The position numbers were made by a program, and so were the translations under genes. A stretch of 64,000 bases of DNA, taken from NCBI RefSeq assembly GCF_003030465.1, contig NZ_CP028339.1, positions 186,001 through 250,000 on the forward strand, written 5' to 3'. Below, piece after piece: positions 1 through 8,721 of the stretch. The notes below the pieces were generated by a model. The model saw only the letters and a program-made list of their open reading frames with translations. It was not told the DNA's origin and did no database searches. Numbering within the stretch: position 1 is the stretch's first letter; each line of letters begins with the position of its first letter. The stretch is from Thauera aromatica K172 (GTDB lineage Bacteria; Pseudomonadota; Gammaproteobacteria; Burkholderiales; Rhodocyclaceae).

Positions 1-1
1 C

Positions 2-511
2 TGGTGGAATCCCCCCTATCTCGTTCCATTGGTCGAAGTGATCCAGACCGCCGACACCAGTGCCGAGAGCATGCAGCGGATGACCGAACTGCTCGCGGCC
101 GCGGGCAAGACGCCGGTCACGGTGCGCAAAGACGTGCCCGGTTTCGTCGGCAACCGCCTCCAGCATGCCTTGTGGCGCGAAGCCATCGCACTGGTGCAGA
201 GCGGTGTCTGTGATGCGGAAACGGTCGATACCGTGGTCAAGTCCAGCTTCGGTCGCCGTCTGGCCGTACTGGGTCCGCTGGAAAACGCCGATCTGGTCGG
301 CACCGACCTGACGCTCGCGATCCACGACACTGTGCTGCCCGATCTGGATCGCAGTGCCGAAGCGCAGCCCTACCTCCGCGAACTGGTCTCTAGCGGCCGG
401 CTGGGGATGAAGAGCGGGGAAGGGTTCCGGCGCTGGTCCGCGGAAGATCAGGCCAGCCTACGGCAACGGGTGCTGGCGCATCTGAAAGTGCTCAACGAGC
501 AACACCAATAA
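2..511 (+). CDS. 3-hydroxyacyl-CoA dehydrogenase family protein, C-terminal part (5' end outside window)
   Basis: The open frame runs in from the left edge without a start codon. Its first residues read WWNPPYLVPLVEVIQT, the typical sequence just after the NAD-binding domain of 3-hydroxyacyl-CoA/3-hydroxybutyryl-CoA dehydrogenases, followed by a PGFVGNRL segment that opens the helical C-terminal substrate domain. The family oxidises a 3-hydroxyacyl group to the 3-keto form with NAD. The next gene encodes a beta-keto acid cleavage enzyme, so this dehydrogenase could supply its keto-acid substrate, as in carnitine-type routes; that pairing is inference. A GC-rich hairpin follows the stop. Only about 170 residues are visible, so the exact subfamily (CoA ester or free acid such as carnitine) is open. 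Confidence 0.8.
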   Translation, partial: WWNPPYLVPLVEVIQTADTSAESMQRMTELLAAAGKTPVTVRKDVPGFVGNRLQHALWREAIALVQSGVCDAETVDTVVKSSFGRRLAVLGPLENADLVGTDLTLAIHDTVLPDLDRSAEAQPYLRELVSSGRLGMKSGEGFRRWSAEDQASLRQRVLAHLKVLNEQHQ

Positions 512-536
512 GCGGCGCACGCCGCACCATGGACGA

Positions 537-560
537 GGATGCGGGCACTTGCCCGCATCC
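537..560 (+). terminator. GC-rich hairpin between the dehydrogenase and BKACE genes
   Basis: Perfect 10-base arms GGATGCGGGC and GCCCGCATCC enclose an ACTT loop. No T-run follows, so it is not a canonical Rho-independent terminator; it may be a partial terminator, a pause site or an mRNA stabiliser inside a polycistronic message. Confidence 0.4.
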
Positions 561-591
561 GAGTGTCGAGTGTTTCAACGGAGGCAGATAC

Positions 592-1527
592 ATGGCCAAG
601 CGGTCCAGCAAGGTGATCATCACCTGCGCCGTCACGGGGGCGATCCATACCCCCACTCAGTCCGGGGCTCTGCCCTACAAGCCGGAGGACATCGCCCGCC
701 AGGCGATCGATGCCGCCAATGCCGGCGCCGCCATTCTTCATCTTCATGCACGTGACCCGCAGACCGGTGCGCCGACCGGAAATCCGGAGGTGTTCGCCCA
801 GTTCCTGCCCCTCATCCACGAGGCCACCGACGCGGTGATCAACCTGACCACCGGCGGCAGTCCGGAGATGACGGTAGAGCAGCGCCTCGCCGCGGCCTTG
901 CGCTTCAAGCCCGAGATGTGCTCGCTCAACGTGGGTTCGATGAATTTCGCCTTTCATCCGATGGGCGCCAAGGTCGAACAATGGCAATTCCCGTGGGAAA
1001 AGCAGTACGTCGCCAACAGCGAAGGGTTCATCTTCCGCAACACGTTCGCCGACGTTGCGCGCATCTATTCCCTGATGTCGGATTACGGCACTCGCTACGA
1101 GCATGAGTGCTACGACATCGGACATCTCTATAACCTCGCCTATTTCCTCGACCGTGGCCTGGTCAAGCCGCCGCTGTTCATCCAGAGCGTGATCGGCATC
1201 CTCGGCGGCATCGGTGCCGATCCGGACAACGTGCTGTTCATGCGTCGCACCGCCGACCGCCTGTTTGGGGACGACTACGTTTGGTCGGTGCTGGCCGCCG
1301 GCCGCCACCAGATGCCACTCACCACGCAGGCGGCCATGCTGGGGGGCAACGTGCGCGTAGGGCTGGAGGATTCGCTCTTCATCGGCCGGGGCAAGTTGGC
1401 CTCGAGCAATGCGGAACAAGTCGCGAAAATCCGCCACATCCTGGAAGAGCTGGGGCTCGAGATCGCCACCCCTGCCGAGGCGCGGGAACGGTTGGCGCTG
1501 AAAGGCAAGGATTTGGTCAATCTTTAG
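592..1527 (+). CDS. beta-keto acid cleavage enzyme (BKACE, DUF849 family)
   Basis: 311 residues, normal for the family. The start at 592 sits behind a GGAGG site; an upstream in-frame ATG at 529 lies before the hairpin and is unlikely. The N-terminus has the family pattern TCAVTGAIHTPTQS, the metal-binding HLHARDP segment (His50 and His52), and later FIQSVIGILGGIGADPDN. BKACE enzymes use a divalent metal to condense a beta-keto acid with acetyl-CoA and release acetoacetate plus a new acyl-CoA. The dehydrogenase upstream could make the keto acid, and the acetoacetyl-CoA synthetase near 40-42 kb could recover acetoacetate. Substrate specificity is not readable from these motifs. Confidence 0.88.
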   Translation: MAKRSSKVIITCAVTGAIHTPTQSGALPYKPEDIARQAIDAANAGAAILHLHARDPQTGAPTGNPEVFAQFLPLIHEATDAVINLTTGGSPEMTVEQRLAAALRFKPEMCSLNVGSMNFAFHPMGAKVEQWQFPWEKQYVANSEGFIFRNTFADVARIYSLMSDYGTRYEHECYDIGHLYNLAYFLDRGLVKPPLFIQSVIGILGGIGADPDNVLFMRRTADRLFGDDYVWSVLAAGRHQMPLTTQAAMLGGNVRVGLEDSLFIGRGKLASSNAEQVAKIRHILEELGLEIATPAEARERLALKGKDLVNL

Positions 1528-1545
1528 CATCGGTCGGGAGGCAGC

Positions 1546-2703
1546 ATGGGTGAGAGCACAGGCTGGAAAGGACGGGGTGCGCTTTTGGTTGCGCACTGCG
1601 CCGGCATGGTGGATCTGGTGGCGTTGCCCGTCTGGGTCGGCAGCCTCATTGCTTGGTATGGGCTGGATCCTCTGCGTGGGGGGGCTCTTCCGACTTTTTT
1701 CCTGGCTAGCGTGGTCGTCAGCAGCTTGTTTTTTGCCCCGCGGTTCAATCGAATTTCGGGGAAGGTGGCCGCTCCTGCTGGATTTGCCATCGCAGCGCTT
1801 GCCTTCTTCGGTATTTATGCCGGCGCTGATGATTACGTCATGATGGCCGGGCTGCATGCACTGGCCGGTGTCGCCGTCGGTTGCAGCCTGACGTTCACAC
1901 ATGGAACGATCGGCCGCAGCTACCGACCGCACCGCATATTCGCCTTCGCCGGCATGGCGCTCAGCATCTTCGCCATTGTCTTCCTGGGCAGTATGCCCAA
2001 GCTGCTCTCCGTTCATGGTGGCCCGATGTTGTTCGCCGTTTTGGCCGGGATCATGGCCGTGGCGAGCATCGTCACCATGCTCACCTTCCCCCTGCCGGAA
2101 AGGACTACCGAGGATGCGACGGCGGGCTTCAGTCGGCTTGATCCCGCGGTGTGGGCGGTCATCGTCGGGATCAGCTGCATGTCGCTCATCCAGGCCATGA
2201 TGTTCAGCTTTCTGGAGCGAATCGGCAGTGACCGCGGCTTCGGCCTGGAGGCGGTGGCCGGCGTACTGTTCACGATCGGTATCGTCAACTTGCTTCCTGC
2301 TCCGCTGGCAGCATGGCTCGAACGTCGCCTGCCGGCGCGAAGGGTGGTGCTTGCCGGGCCGGTGACACAGGCTGCAATCGTGCTCGTCATCAGCCAGAGC
2401 CTGACTTTCGTGCCTTACGCGATTGCCGCGTCGATTTTTGCAGCGGTGATCATCTTCACCCATACCTACGCGTTCGGCCTGCTGTCCCGGCTCGACTCCA
2501 GCGGTCGTGCTGCCGCGGCAACCCCTGCAATGATGATGATGGGGGCCGCGATTGGGCCTGTACTGGGCGGGGCGCTGGTGAAAGCGTTCGGGTATTCCAG
2601 CCTCGGTTATGCCGCAGTGGTGATCGCAGTGCTCTCGTTTTTCTGTTTTTCGAGAGTGCCGCAGGCGGCCGTGAAGCTGGAGGCTCTCGCCTCATCGGCT
2701 TAG
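1546..2703 (+). CDS. MFS transporter
   Basis: 385 residues with about ten to twelve hydrophobic segments spread over the whole length, a GRSYRPHR loop near residue 125 between helices 4 and 5, and an LERRLPARR loop in the second half, as expected of a major facilitator. It starts 18 bases after the BKACE stop behind GGGAGG, so the two are probably co-transcribed. It is an inner-membrane protein that would move a small organic acid or a pathway intermediate; the direction and the substrate are unknown. The long reverse-strand open frame covering this gene is a high-GC shadow. Confidence 0.8.
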   Translation: MGESTGWKGRGALLVAHCAGMVDLVALPVWVGSLIAWYGLDPLRGGALPTFFLASVVVSSLFFAPRFNRISGKVAAPAGFAIAALAFFGIYAGADDYVMMAGLHALAGVAVGCSLTFTHGTIGRSYRPHRIFAFAGMALSIFAIVFLGSMPKLLSVHGGPMLFAVLAGIMAVASIVTMLTFPLPERTTEDATAGFSRLDPAVWAVIVGISCMSLIQAMMFSFLERIGSDRGFGLEAVAGVLFTIGIVNLLPAPLAAWLERRLPARRVVLAGPVTQAAIVLVISQSLTFVPYAIAASIFAAVIIFTHTYAFGLLSRLDSSGRAAAATPAMMMMGAAIGPVLGGALVKAFGYSSLGYAAVVIAVLSFFCFSRVPQAAVKLEALASSA

Positions 2704-2925
2704 TCGTGCGCCGATCGGTAATCAGAGGCCAGCAACGAAAAGAAGGACAAGCTGACCCGGTCGACTGCACCGGTAGAAGCGTTCATGCGTGATCGAAACA
2801 TGGAAATTGTTCCAGCGCCTGAGGAGGGTGCAACCGGCTGCGAGATGCCGCAATCCGGGCAGTAGGCGTCCGTGCCGGGATGTCGTCAATGGCGTCATAT
2901 CCACCACGAAGCTACGAAGGAGACG

Positions 2926-4638
2926 ATGATGAGGGTAGAAAAAAAGGATTCGTACCGCCCCTGGCGCCCAAGGCTGCGCCTTGTCGCAGTTGTGCTATGG
3001 GCCGGCGGATGGGGGGGCTCAGGAGGCGCATATGCGCTGAATCTGGACACGGGCAACCCGGATCTTCAGGTTCGGTTCGACAATACCGTCAAATTGAGCA
3101 CGGTCTATCGAACCGAAAGTGCGGATGCGAAGCTGGTCGATCCGTATCGACTATTGGTGCCGGGAGTCCCCGCGTCGGCATTTCCGCAGGCGCTGAACTT
3201 CAACGCCGGCGATGACAATTTCCGCAAGCGCGGGTTCGCATCGGCCCGGGTCGATCTTCTGAGTGAGCTTGACGTGGTCTACCAGCGTCAGTTCGGGCTG
3301 CGGATATCCGGGGCTGCCTGGTATGACGATTACTATCACCGCGCGAGCGATGCGCTGGGGCCGGTCAATGGCCAGAATCCGCTCGACGAGTTTCCCGACC
3401 GTACTCAGCGACTGAGTGGCGGTGATGGTGAGGTGCTCGACGCGTTCGTGTTCGGAGGTTGGGACATCGCCGGAAAACGGCTGAATGTCCGACTTGGACA
3501 GCATGCACTGCAGTATGGAGAAAGCCTGTTTTTTGGCGATAACGGCATAGCCCGGGCACAGGGGCCGATCGACATCAACAAGTTGCTGTCCTCGCCGAAC
3601 GCGCAGTTCAAGGAAATCATCCGTCCGGTTCCGCAGCTATCGGCACAACTGCAGCTATCACCGAATGTTGCGCTGGGCGGCTACGTCCAGTTCGGCTGGG
3701 AGGAAGACCGCCTGCCGCCGGCGGGAAGCTATTTCTCGACTGCGAACATTCCTTGGGGCTCTAGTCAGCCGGAATCGGTGGGCATTCCCGCAGGGCCGAT
3801 TGCCGGAAATTATGTTCTGCATTCTGGCAAGAACAAGGAGGCGAGCGATTCCGGGCAGTTCGGCCTGCAACTGAAATGGCGTGTGGGTGAAACCGACCTC
3901 GGATTCTACTTTGCCCGCTACCACGACAAGGGGGGGCAACTCTACGGCGACCTGAACGTGTCCAATCCTGCCGATAGCCGCTGGTACTACGTTTTCCCCG
4001 AAGCGATCAAAACGGCTGGGGTGAGCGTCTCGCATACCTTTGGTGAGGTCAACTTCGCGCTCGAGGCTTCGGTTCGCAAGGACATGCCGCTGCGCAGCAC
4101 GAACATGCTGTATCCGTCTGCGTTTTCTGCCGCACCCCGCTACGCTACTGGCCGGACCGCACATGTGAATCTGTCCTGGCTGGCCTCATTCGGACCGAAC
4201 TTCATCGCCAACGAATCGAGCTTGGTGGGTGAGCTGGCATGGAATCGGGTTCTCAAAACCGACGATCCGGATCATCAGCTTGACCATGGCGTCACCCGCA
4301 GTGCGACTGCGGTACAGTTCATCTACACGCCGACGTACCGTCAGGCGTTGACCGGGCTGGACCTGAATATTCCGGTCGGGGTGCGCTATACGCTGGACGG
4401 ACATTCGGCGATCACGCCGTGGAATGCGCGTGACAGCGGTGCGGCCACGATCGGGATCGAAGGTAACTACCTGAGTGTGTGGCAGTTCAGCGTTATCTAT
4501 ACCCACTATCTGGGCAAGGCCGTGCCGTTCGTCGATTATTCCGGCTTGCTCACGCCGGGCGGGCATGCCGAATATGGTGACGGAAATCCGCTGGCCGATC
4601 GTAATCACATCGCGATTTCACTGCGGCGGACGTTCTGA
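2926..4638 (+). CDS. DUF1302 family outer-membrane protein
   Basis: 570 residues from ATG 2926, chosen because AAGGAGA lies just before it; a start at 2872 would lack a site. The N-terminus is a Sec signal (basic stretch, hydrophobic core, then AYALNL), and the mature protein opens with LDTGNPDLQVRFDNTVKLS, the usual start of DUF1302 proteins. The rest alternates short hydrophobic strands and ends with LRRTF, a terminal aromatic residue typical of outer-membrane beta-barrels. DUF1302, DUF1329, a Ycf48-like protein and an RND pump are recurrent neighbours in bacteria that degrade hydrophobic compounds. Here they follow in that order, so an uptake or surface role is likely, though not proven for the family. 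Confidence 0.82.
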   Translation: MMRVEKKDSYRPWRPRLRLVAVVLWAGGWGGSGGAYALNLDTGNPDLQVRFDNTVKLSTVYRTESADAKLVDPYRLLVPGVPASAFPQALNFNAGDDNFRKRGFASARVDLLSELDVVYQRQFGLRISGAAWYDDYYHRASDALGPVNGQNPLDEFPDRTQRLSGGDGEVLDAFVFGGWDIAGKRLNVRLGQHALQYGESLFFGDNGIARAQGPIDINKLLSSPNAQFKEIIRPVPQLSAQLQLSPNVALGGYVQFGWEEDRLPPAGSYFSTANIPWGSSQPESVGIPAGPIAGNYVLHSGKNKEASDSGQFGLQLKWRVGETDLGFYFARYHDKGGQLYGDLNVSNPADSRWYYVFPEAIKTAGVSVSHTFGEVNFALEASVRKDMPLRSTNMLYPSAFSAAPRYATGRTAHVNLSWLASFGPNFIANESSLVGELAWNRVLKTDDPDHQLDHGVTRSATAVQFIYTPTYRQALTGLDLNIPVGVRYTLDGHSAITPWNARDSGAATIGIEGNYLSVWQFSVIYTHYLGKAVPFVDYSGLLTPGGHAEYGDGNPLADRNHIAISLRRTF

Positions 4639-4789
4639 TCCGGTACCGGATCGTCCATTCGAAAAAGTAAAGAGGAGACTGTTTCATGACCCGATATCTG
4701 TTCCTGACAGCTGCGGTATGTGCCGTACTCTCGGCAGGTGATGGCCTGGCCGCGGTGAGCGCTGAAGAGGCTGCGCGCCTGAAGACTGA

Positions 4790-6301
4790 GAGTTTGTGAA
4801 AATTTCCCGCCAATTCATTTGGTATAATTCTTGCATTCCAGCCACCCTCCGGTAACCCAGTCATGACAGCTCACGCCCGCGTGGTTCTGCCGAACCGCAG
4901 CCAGATGGAGTTTCGCGCCAGCGACCTCGAGTCGCTGCTGCCGGAAGGTCATCGGGCGCGGCTGGTGTGGTCGTATGTGGCCGGGCAGGACTTGGGGCGC
5001 TTCTATGAGCGGATCCGGGTGCGTGAGGGCGGGGTTGGTCGGGCGGCGATTGCGCCGGAGATCCTGCTGTCGCTGTGGCTGTACGCGACGCTCGACGGGG
5101 TGGGTAGCGCGCGCGAGGTGGCGCGCCTGACCGATGCGCATGATGCGTACCGTTGGTTGTGCGGCGGGGTGCAGGTCAATTACCACACGCTGTCGGACTT
5201 CCGGAAGGATCACGGCGAGGCGCTCGACGAGTTGCTCAGCGCCAATGTGGCAACGCTGATCGACGCCGGGGTGGTGAAGCTGCGCCAGGTGGCGCATGAC
5301 GGCATGCGGGTGCGGGCCAGCGCGGGGGCGGGATCGTTCCGGCGCGAGGACAAGCTCGCGGGCTACCTGGAGGCGGCCCGCGAGCGGGTTGCGCAACTCA
5401 AGGCCGAGCTCGAAGCCGACCCGGGCAAGGCCGATCGGGCTCGTCAGGCGGCACGGCTGCGCGCGGCCCGTGAGCGCGAGGCCCGGGTGGCTGAGGCGCT
5501 GGCGCGCTTGCCCGAGCTCGAAGCGATCAAGCGCCGCCAAGGCAAGGCCGCCGATCAGGCGCGCGCCTCGACGACCGATGCCGAGGCGACGGTCATGAAG
5601 ATGGGCGACGGCGGGTTTCGGCCCGCCTACAACCCGCAGTTGGCCAGCGACGTCGATTCGCTGGTGATCGTGGGCGTCGAGGTGGCCACGGCGGGAAGTG
5701 ATCAGGGTCAGATGGTGCCGATGATCGAGCAGGTGCGCGAGCGTTGCGGTCAGGCGCCCGAGGCCTGGCTGGTCGATGGCGGCTTCGTGGGTCACCAGCA
5801 GGTCGAACAAGCCAGCGCGCACACCACGGTGTACGGGCCGGTGCCGGCGGCCAAGGACAAGACGGTGGATCCGCACCAGCCCAAGCCGGATGACAGTCCT
5901 GCGGTGGCGGCGTGGCGAGCGCGCATGGGGACCGACGAGGCCAAGGCGATCTATAAGAACCGCGCCGCAACCGCCGAGTGCGTCAATGCCCAAAGCCGCA
6001 ACCGGGGACTGCAGCAGTTCCGCGTGCGCGGACTGGCCAAGGTCAAGTGCGTGGTCCTGTTCTTTGCCTTGGCCCACAACCTGATGCGTATGGCCAGCCT
6101 CGCGCCGGAGATGCTCGCCCTCGGGAAAGGTGCGTCTGCAGTGACCGGAATCGGGGCTTGAACGTACGAAACGGCGAAAAACGACCCGAAAAACCAGATA
6201 ACGCGAGTGCCTTTATGCTGAACAGATCATCTGGCCGCCACGGCGGTCACAAGCCCACTTGCGCCCCCTTCGGTGGGCATAACCGAAAAGCTCACAAGCT
6301 C
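4790..6301 (+). mobile_element. IS1182-type insertion sequence inside the DUF1329 gene
   Basis: A 1512-bp element with imperfect terminal inverted repeats GAGTTTGTGA (left) and TCACAAGCTC (right, complement GAGCTTGTGA). It is flanked by TGA at 4787-4789 and 6302-6304; reading the junction one base further gives CTGA, so the target duplication is 3 or 4 bp. It carries one transposase gene, and a TATAAT at about 4830 precedes it. The intact transposase and near-identical ends suggest a recent insertion. Confidence 0.9.
4863..6161 (+). CDS. IS1182 family transposase
   Basis: 432 residues, close to the usual length for the group. The N-terminal third (RSQMEFRASDLESLLPEGHR, then LWLYATLDGVGSAREVARL) is the DUF772-type DNA-binding domain of IS1182/IS4-like transposases. 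The middle has a charged coiled-coil stretch (about residues 165-235), followed by a DDE catalytic part that includes AYNPQLASDVDSL and VDGGFVGHQQ. The C-terminus has the NRGLQQFRVRGLAKVKCV pattern seen in this group. It is the only gene of the element that disrupts DUF1329, and it has no frameshift, so it may still be active. Confidence 0.9.
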   Translation: MTAHARVVLPNRSQMEFRASDLESLLPEGHRARLVWSYVAGQDLGRFYERIRVREGGVGRAAIAPEILLSLWLYATLDGVGSAREVARLTDAHDAYRWLCGGVQVNYHTLSDFRKDHGEALDELLSANVATLIDAGVVKLRQVAHDGMRVRASAGAGSFRREDKLAGYLEAARERVAQLKAELEADPGKADRARQAARLRAAREREARVAEALARLPELEAIKRRQGKAADQARASTTDAEATVMKMGDGGFRPAYNPQLASDVDSLVIVGVEVATAGSDQGQMVPMIEQVRERCGQAPEAWLVDGGFVGHQQVEQASAHTTVYGPVPAAKDKTVDPHQPKPDDSPAVAAWRARMGTDEAKAIYKNRAATAECVNAQSRNRGLQQFRVRGLAKVKCVVLFFALAHNLMRMASLAPEMLALGKGASAVTGIGA

Positions 6302-7650
6302 TGAGCTGACTCCGCTGGGTGGTGAAAAAGCCGGTAACGCGGCCGGTACCATCCCGGCGTGGACGGGTGGATACACGAAACCGATCGCCGGCGATCAGCC
6401 CGGTGGCCGGCGTGGTGACCCGTTCAAGGATGAGAAGCCACTGTTCTCGATCAGCGCGCAGAACATCGAGCAGTACGCCGACAAGCTCACCGATGGCACC
6501 AAGGCGATGCTGAAGACGTATCCGGAAACGTTCCGTGTCGATGTTTACCGCACTCACCGGACCGCGGCGGCGCCGCAATGGGTGTATGAAAACACCTTCA
6601 AGAACGCCACCCGTGCTCGGCTCGAGGGGGATCTGGTCGAAGGGGCCTATGGCGGTATTCCGTTTCCGATCCCGCAGAATGGAGCCGAAGTGATGTGGAA
6701 CCACATCCTGCGTTGGCGTGGCAGTTCATGGCAGTTCCACATCACCCAGTATCACCTGCTCGCGACCGGCAAGGCCGTGATGACCACCGAGGGTATGGCC
6801 GATCAGCAGATGCCGTATTACTTCGAGGATGGCAGCCTCGAGCAGTTCGCCAAGAGTAACGATTACTGGCTGATCAACTTACTCAATTCCGGGCCGCCGA
6901 TCCGCGCCGGCGAGGCGATTGTCGGACGCGAGAACATCGATGGTAGCAAGAGCCAGGCCTGGGTGTATCTGACCGGTCAGCGCCGGGTCCGGAAACTGCC
7001 CAACGCCTGCTGTGACACGCCCACGCCGGCCACAGCGGGGCTGATGAGCTTCGACGAGATCGAGACCTGGCAGGGGCGCCTGGATCGTTTCGACTGGAAG
7101 CTTCTCGGCAAGCAGGAAATGTACATCCCCTACAACGGGAACCGTCTGCTGCAGCCTGAAACCGATGCCGCCGTGTTGTCCCCGCATCATCTGAACCCGG
7201 ATTTTGTGCGCTGGGAGCTGCATCGGGTGTGGGTGGTGGAGGCGACCTTGCGCCAGGGGCAGCGCCATCAGGCTCCGCGAAGCCGCTATTACTGCGATGA
7301 AGACACCTGGATCTGCGTGCTCGGCGACCGCTGGGATGCCAATGGCAAGCTCTGGAAGACGCTGTGGTCACAGACCTTCGTCGCGCCGGATCTGCCCGCA
7401 TTGGCGGTAGGTGCGTTCGGCTTTAATGACCTGGTTTCGGGCAACGCTTTCGTGGGCAATCTCTACAACAGCAAGGCCGCTCAGTATCCGATCAAGCCAC
7501 GCTACTCCGACAGCGTGTTCTCTCCGGATGCGATGGTCGGCTCGAGCGTGCGCTGAGCGCTTGTGCAGCAGTGGGTCGGTACCCTGATGGGTGTGGGGTA
7601 GCGGCTCACTGCCTGAAACGACGCTATTTCAAGACGGAATCCGTTACACG

Positions 7651-8721
7651 ATGAAATCGACTTTTTCTGGTCTGGCGGGACTGCGGCGGGTCTCGTTCGG
7701 GGTGCTTGCAGCGTTGCTGGCCGGTGCCGTGTCTGCGGCCGGGCCGGTGGTCGATGCGCTCGATCGCCCGGCGGTCCGGACGGCGCAGGCCGCACATGCG
7801 GTACTGCTGGGTGCGGCGCAGGCTGGAGACAGCCTCATTGCAGTGGGCGAGCGCGGCATCATCGTGCGCTCGGATGACCAGGGTGCGAGCTGGCAGCAGA
7901 TCTCTGTGCCGGTGAGCGTGACCTTGACCGCAGTGCGGTTTGCCGACGCACGCCATGGCTATGCTGTCGGTCATGGCGGCACCGTGCTCACGACCAGCGA
8001 TGGAGGCCAGGCCTGGGAGCGTCGCCTCGATGGTCGGCAGATTGCCCGGATGGCACTGGAGGCGGCGCAGAAGGCTGATGCGGCCAGGGCCGTGCGCGAA
8101 GCCGAGCAGCTGGTGGCGGACGGACCGGACAAGCCCCTGCTCGACGTATTGGTGTTTGATCATCAGCGCGCCGTGGTCGTTGGCGCCTACGGACTTGCTT
8201 TTGCCACCGACGATGGCGGCAGGACATGGGCCTCGTGGATGGATCGCCTGGACAACCCGCGCGGGTTCCATCTGTATGCGATCCGCCGCCATGGCGAGCG
8301 TCTCCTGGTGGTGGGCGAGCAAGGCCTGGTGCGATTCTCCGAGGATGGCGGGCGAACTTTCGCACCGATCCAGACGCCCTACGGCGGCAGCTTTTTCACC
8401 GCGGAGCTTCCTGCTGAAGATGTTTTCGTCACCGCTGGCCTGCGCGGCAACGTCTGGCGCTCCATGGATGCGGGCGCAAGCTGGATGCAACTGCCGGTGC
8501 CAATGCCGGCCTCGATCACCGGCTCCGCGCTGCGGGCGGATGGATCCCCGGTGTTTGTGAACCAGGCCGGTATGGTGCTGGGTGAATTGGATGGCGCGCT
8601 GGTGCCGGTGAATGCCACGCCGCTGCCGTCCCTGAACGGCGTGCTGCCCAAGCCTGACGGCACGCTCCTCGCACTCGGCATTCATGGTGCCGTGTCGGTC
8701 AAACCCGGAGACCAGAAGTGA
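7651..8721 (+). CDS. Ycf48/Hcf136-like beta-propeller (BNR repeat) protein
   Basis: 356 residues from ATG 7651, which gives a clean signal peptide (basic KSTFSGLAGLRR, hydrophobic core, cleavage near SAAGP). The mature part carries repeated propeller blades with the pattern S-D-D/E-x-G-x-x-W (SDDQGASW, TSDGGQAW, TDDGGRTW, SEDGGRTF, SMDAGASW), each followed by AVRFADARHGYAVG-like strands. This is the Ycf48-like family, secreted propellers that in plants assist photosystem II assembly. In heterotrophs they sit beside DUF1302/DUF1329/RND genes, where they may help assemble or stabilise the envelope transporter. The stop overlaps the start of the RND gene, so the two are translationally coupled. 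Confidence 0.85.
   Translation: MKSTFSGLAGLRRVSFGVLAALLAGAVSAAGPVVDALDRPAVRTAQAAHAVLLGAAQAGDSLIAVGERGIIVRSDDQGASWQQISVPVSVTLTAVRFADARHGYAVGHGGTVLTTSDGGQAWERRLDGRQIARMALEAAQKADAARAVREAEQLVADGPDKPLLDVLVFDHQRAVVVGAYGLAFATDDGGRTWASWMDRLDNPRGFHLYAIRRHGERLLVVGEQGLVRFSEDGGRTFAPIQTPYGGSFFTAELPAEDVFVTAGLRGNVWRSMDAGASWMQLPVPMPASITGSALRADGSPVFVNQAGMVLGELDGALVPVNATPLPSLNGVLPKPDGTLLALGIHGAVSVKPGDQK

Larger units (their letters stand above)
4686..7556 (+). pseudogene. DUF1329 protein gene split by an IS1182-type insertion
   Basis: The gene begins at ATG 4686 with a signal peptide (MTRYLFLTAAVCAVLSAGDG) and reads VSAEEAARLKTE before it meets the insertion at 4790 and stops at TGA 4797-4799. The frame resumes at 6303 with ELTPLGGEKAGNAAGTIPAW, exactly the next DUF1329 residues. 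Removing 4790-6301 and one copy of the duplicated TGA restores a 451-codon gene. The 3' part has all the expected family sequence (VMWNHILRWRG, QRRVRKLPNACCDTPTPA, YSDSVFSPDAMVGSS). DUF1329 proteins are periplasmic or outer-membrane-associated and occur with DUF1302. The insertion should abolish this copy and may be polar on the genes downstream, unless the element supplies a promoter. Confidence 0.92.

Noticed and set aside
448-2463. 671-residue minus-strand open frame over BKACE and the MFS gene
   Set aside because: It is antisense to two well-supported genes, is His/Arg/Gln/Asp-rich with no domain, and has no ribosome site; a typical high-GC shadow.
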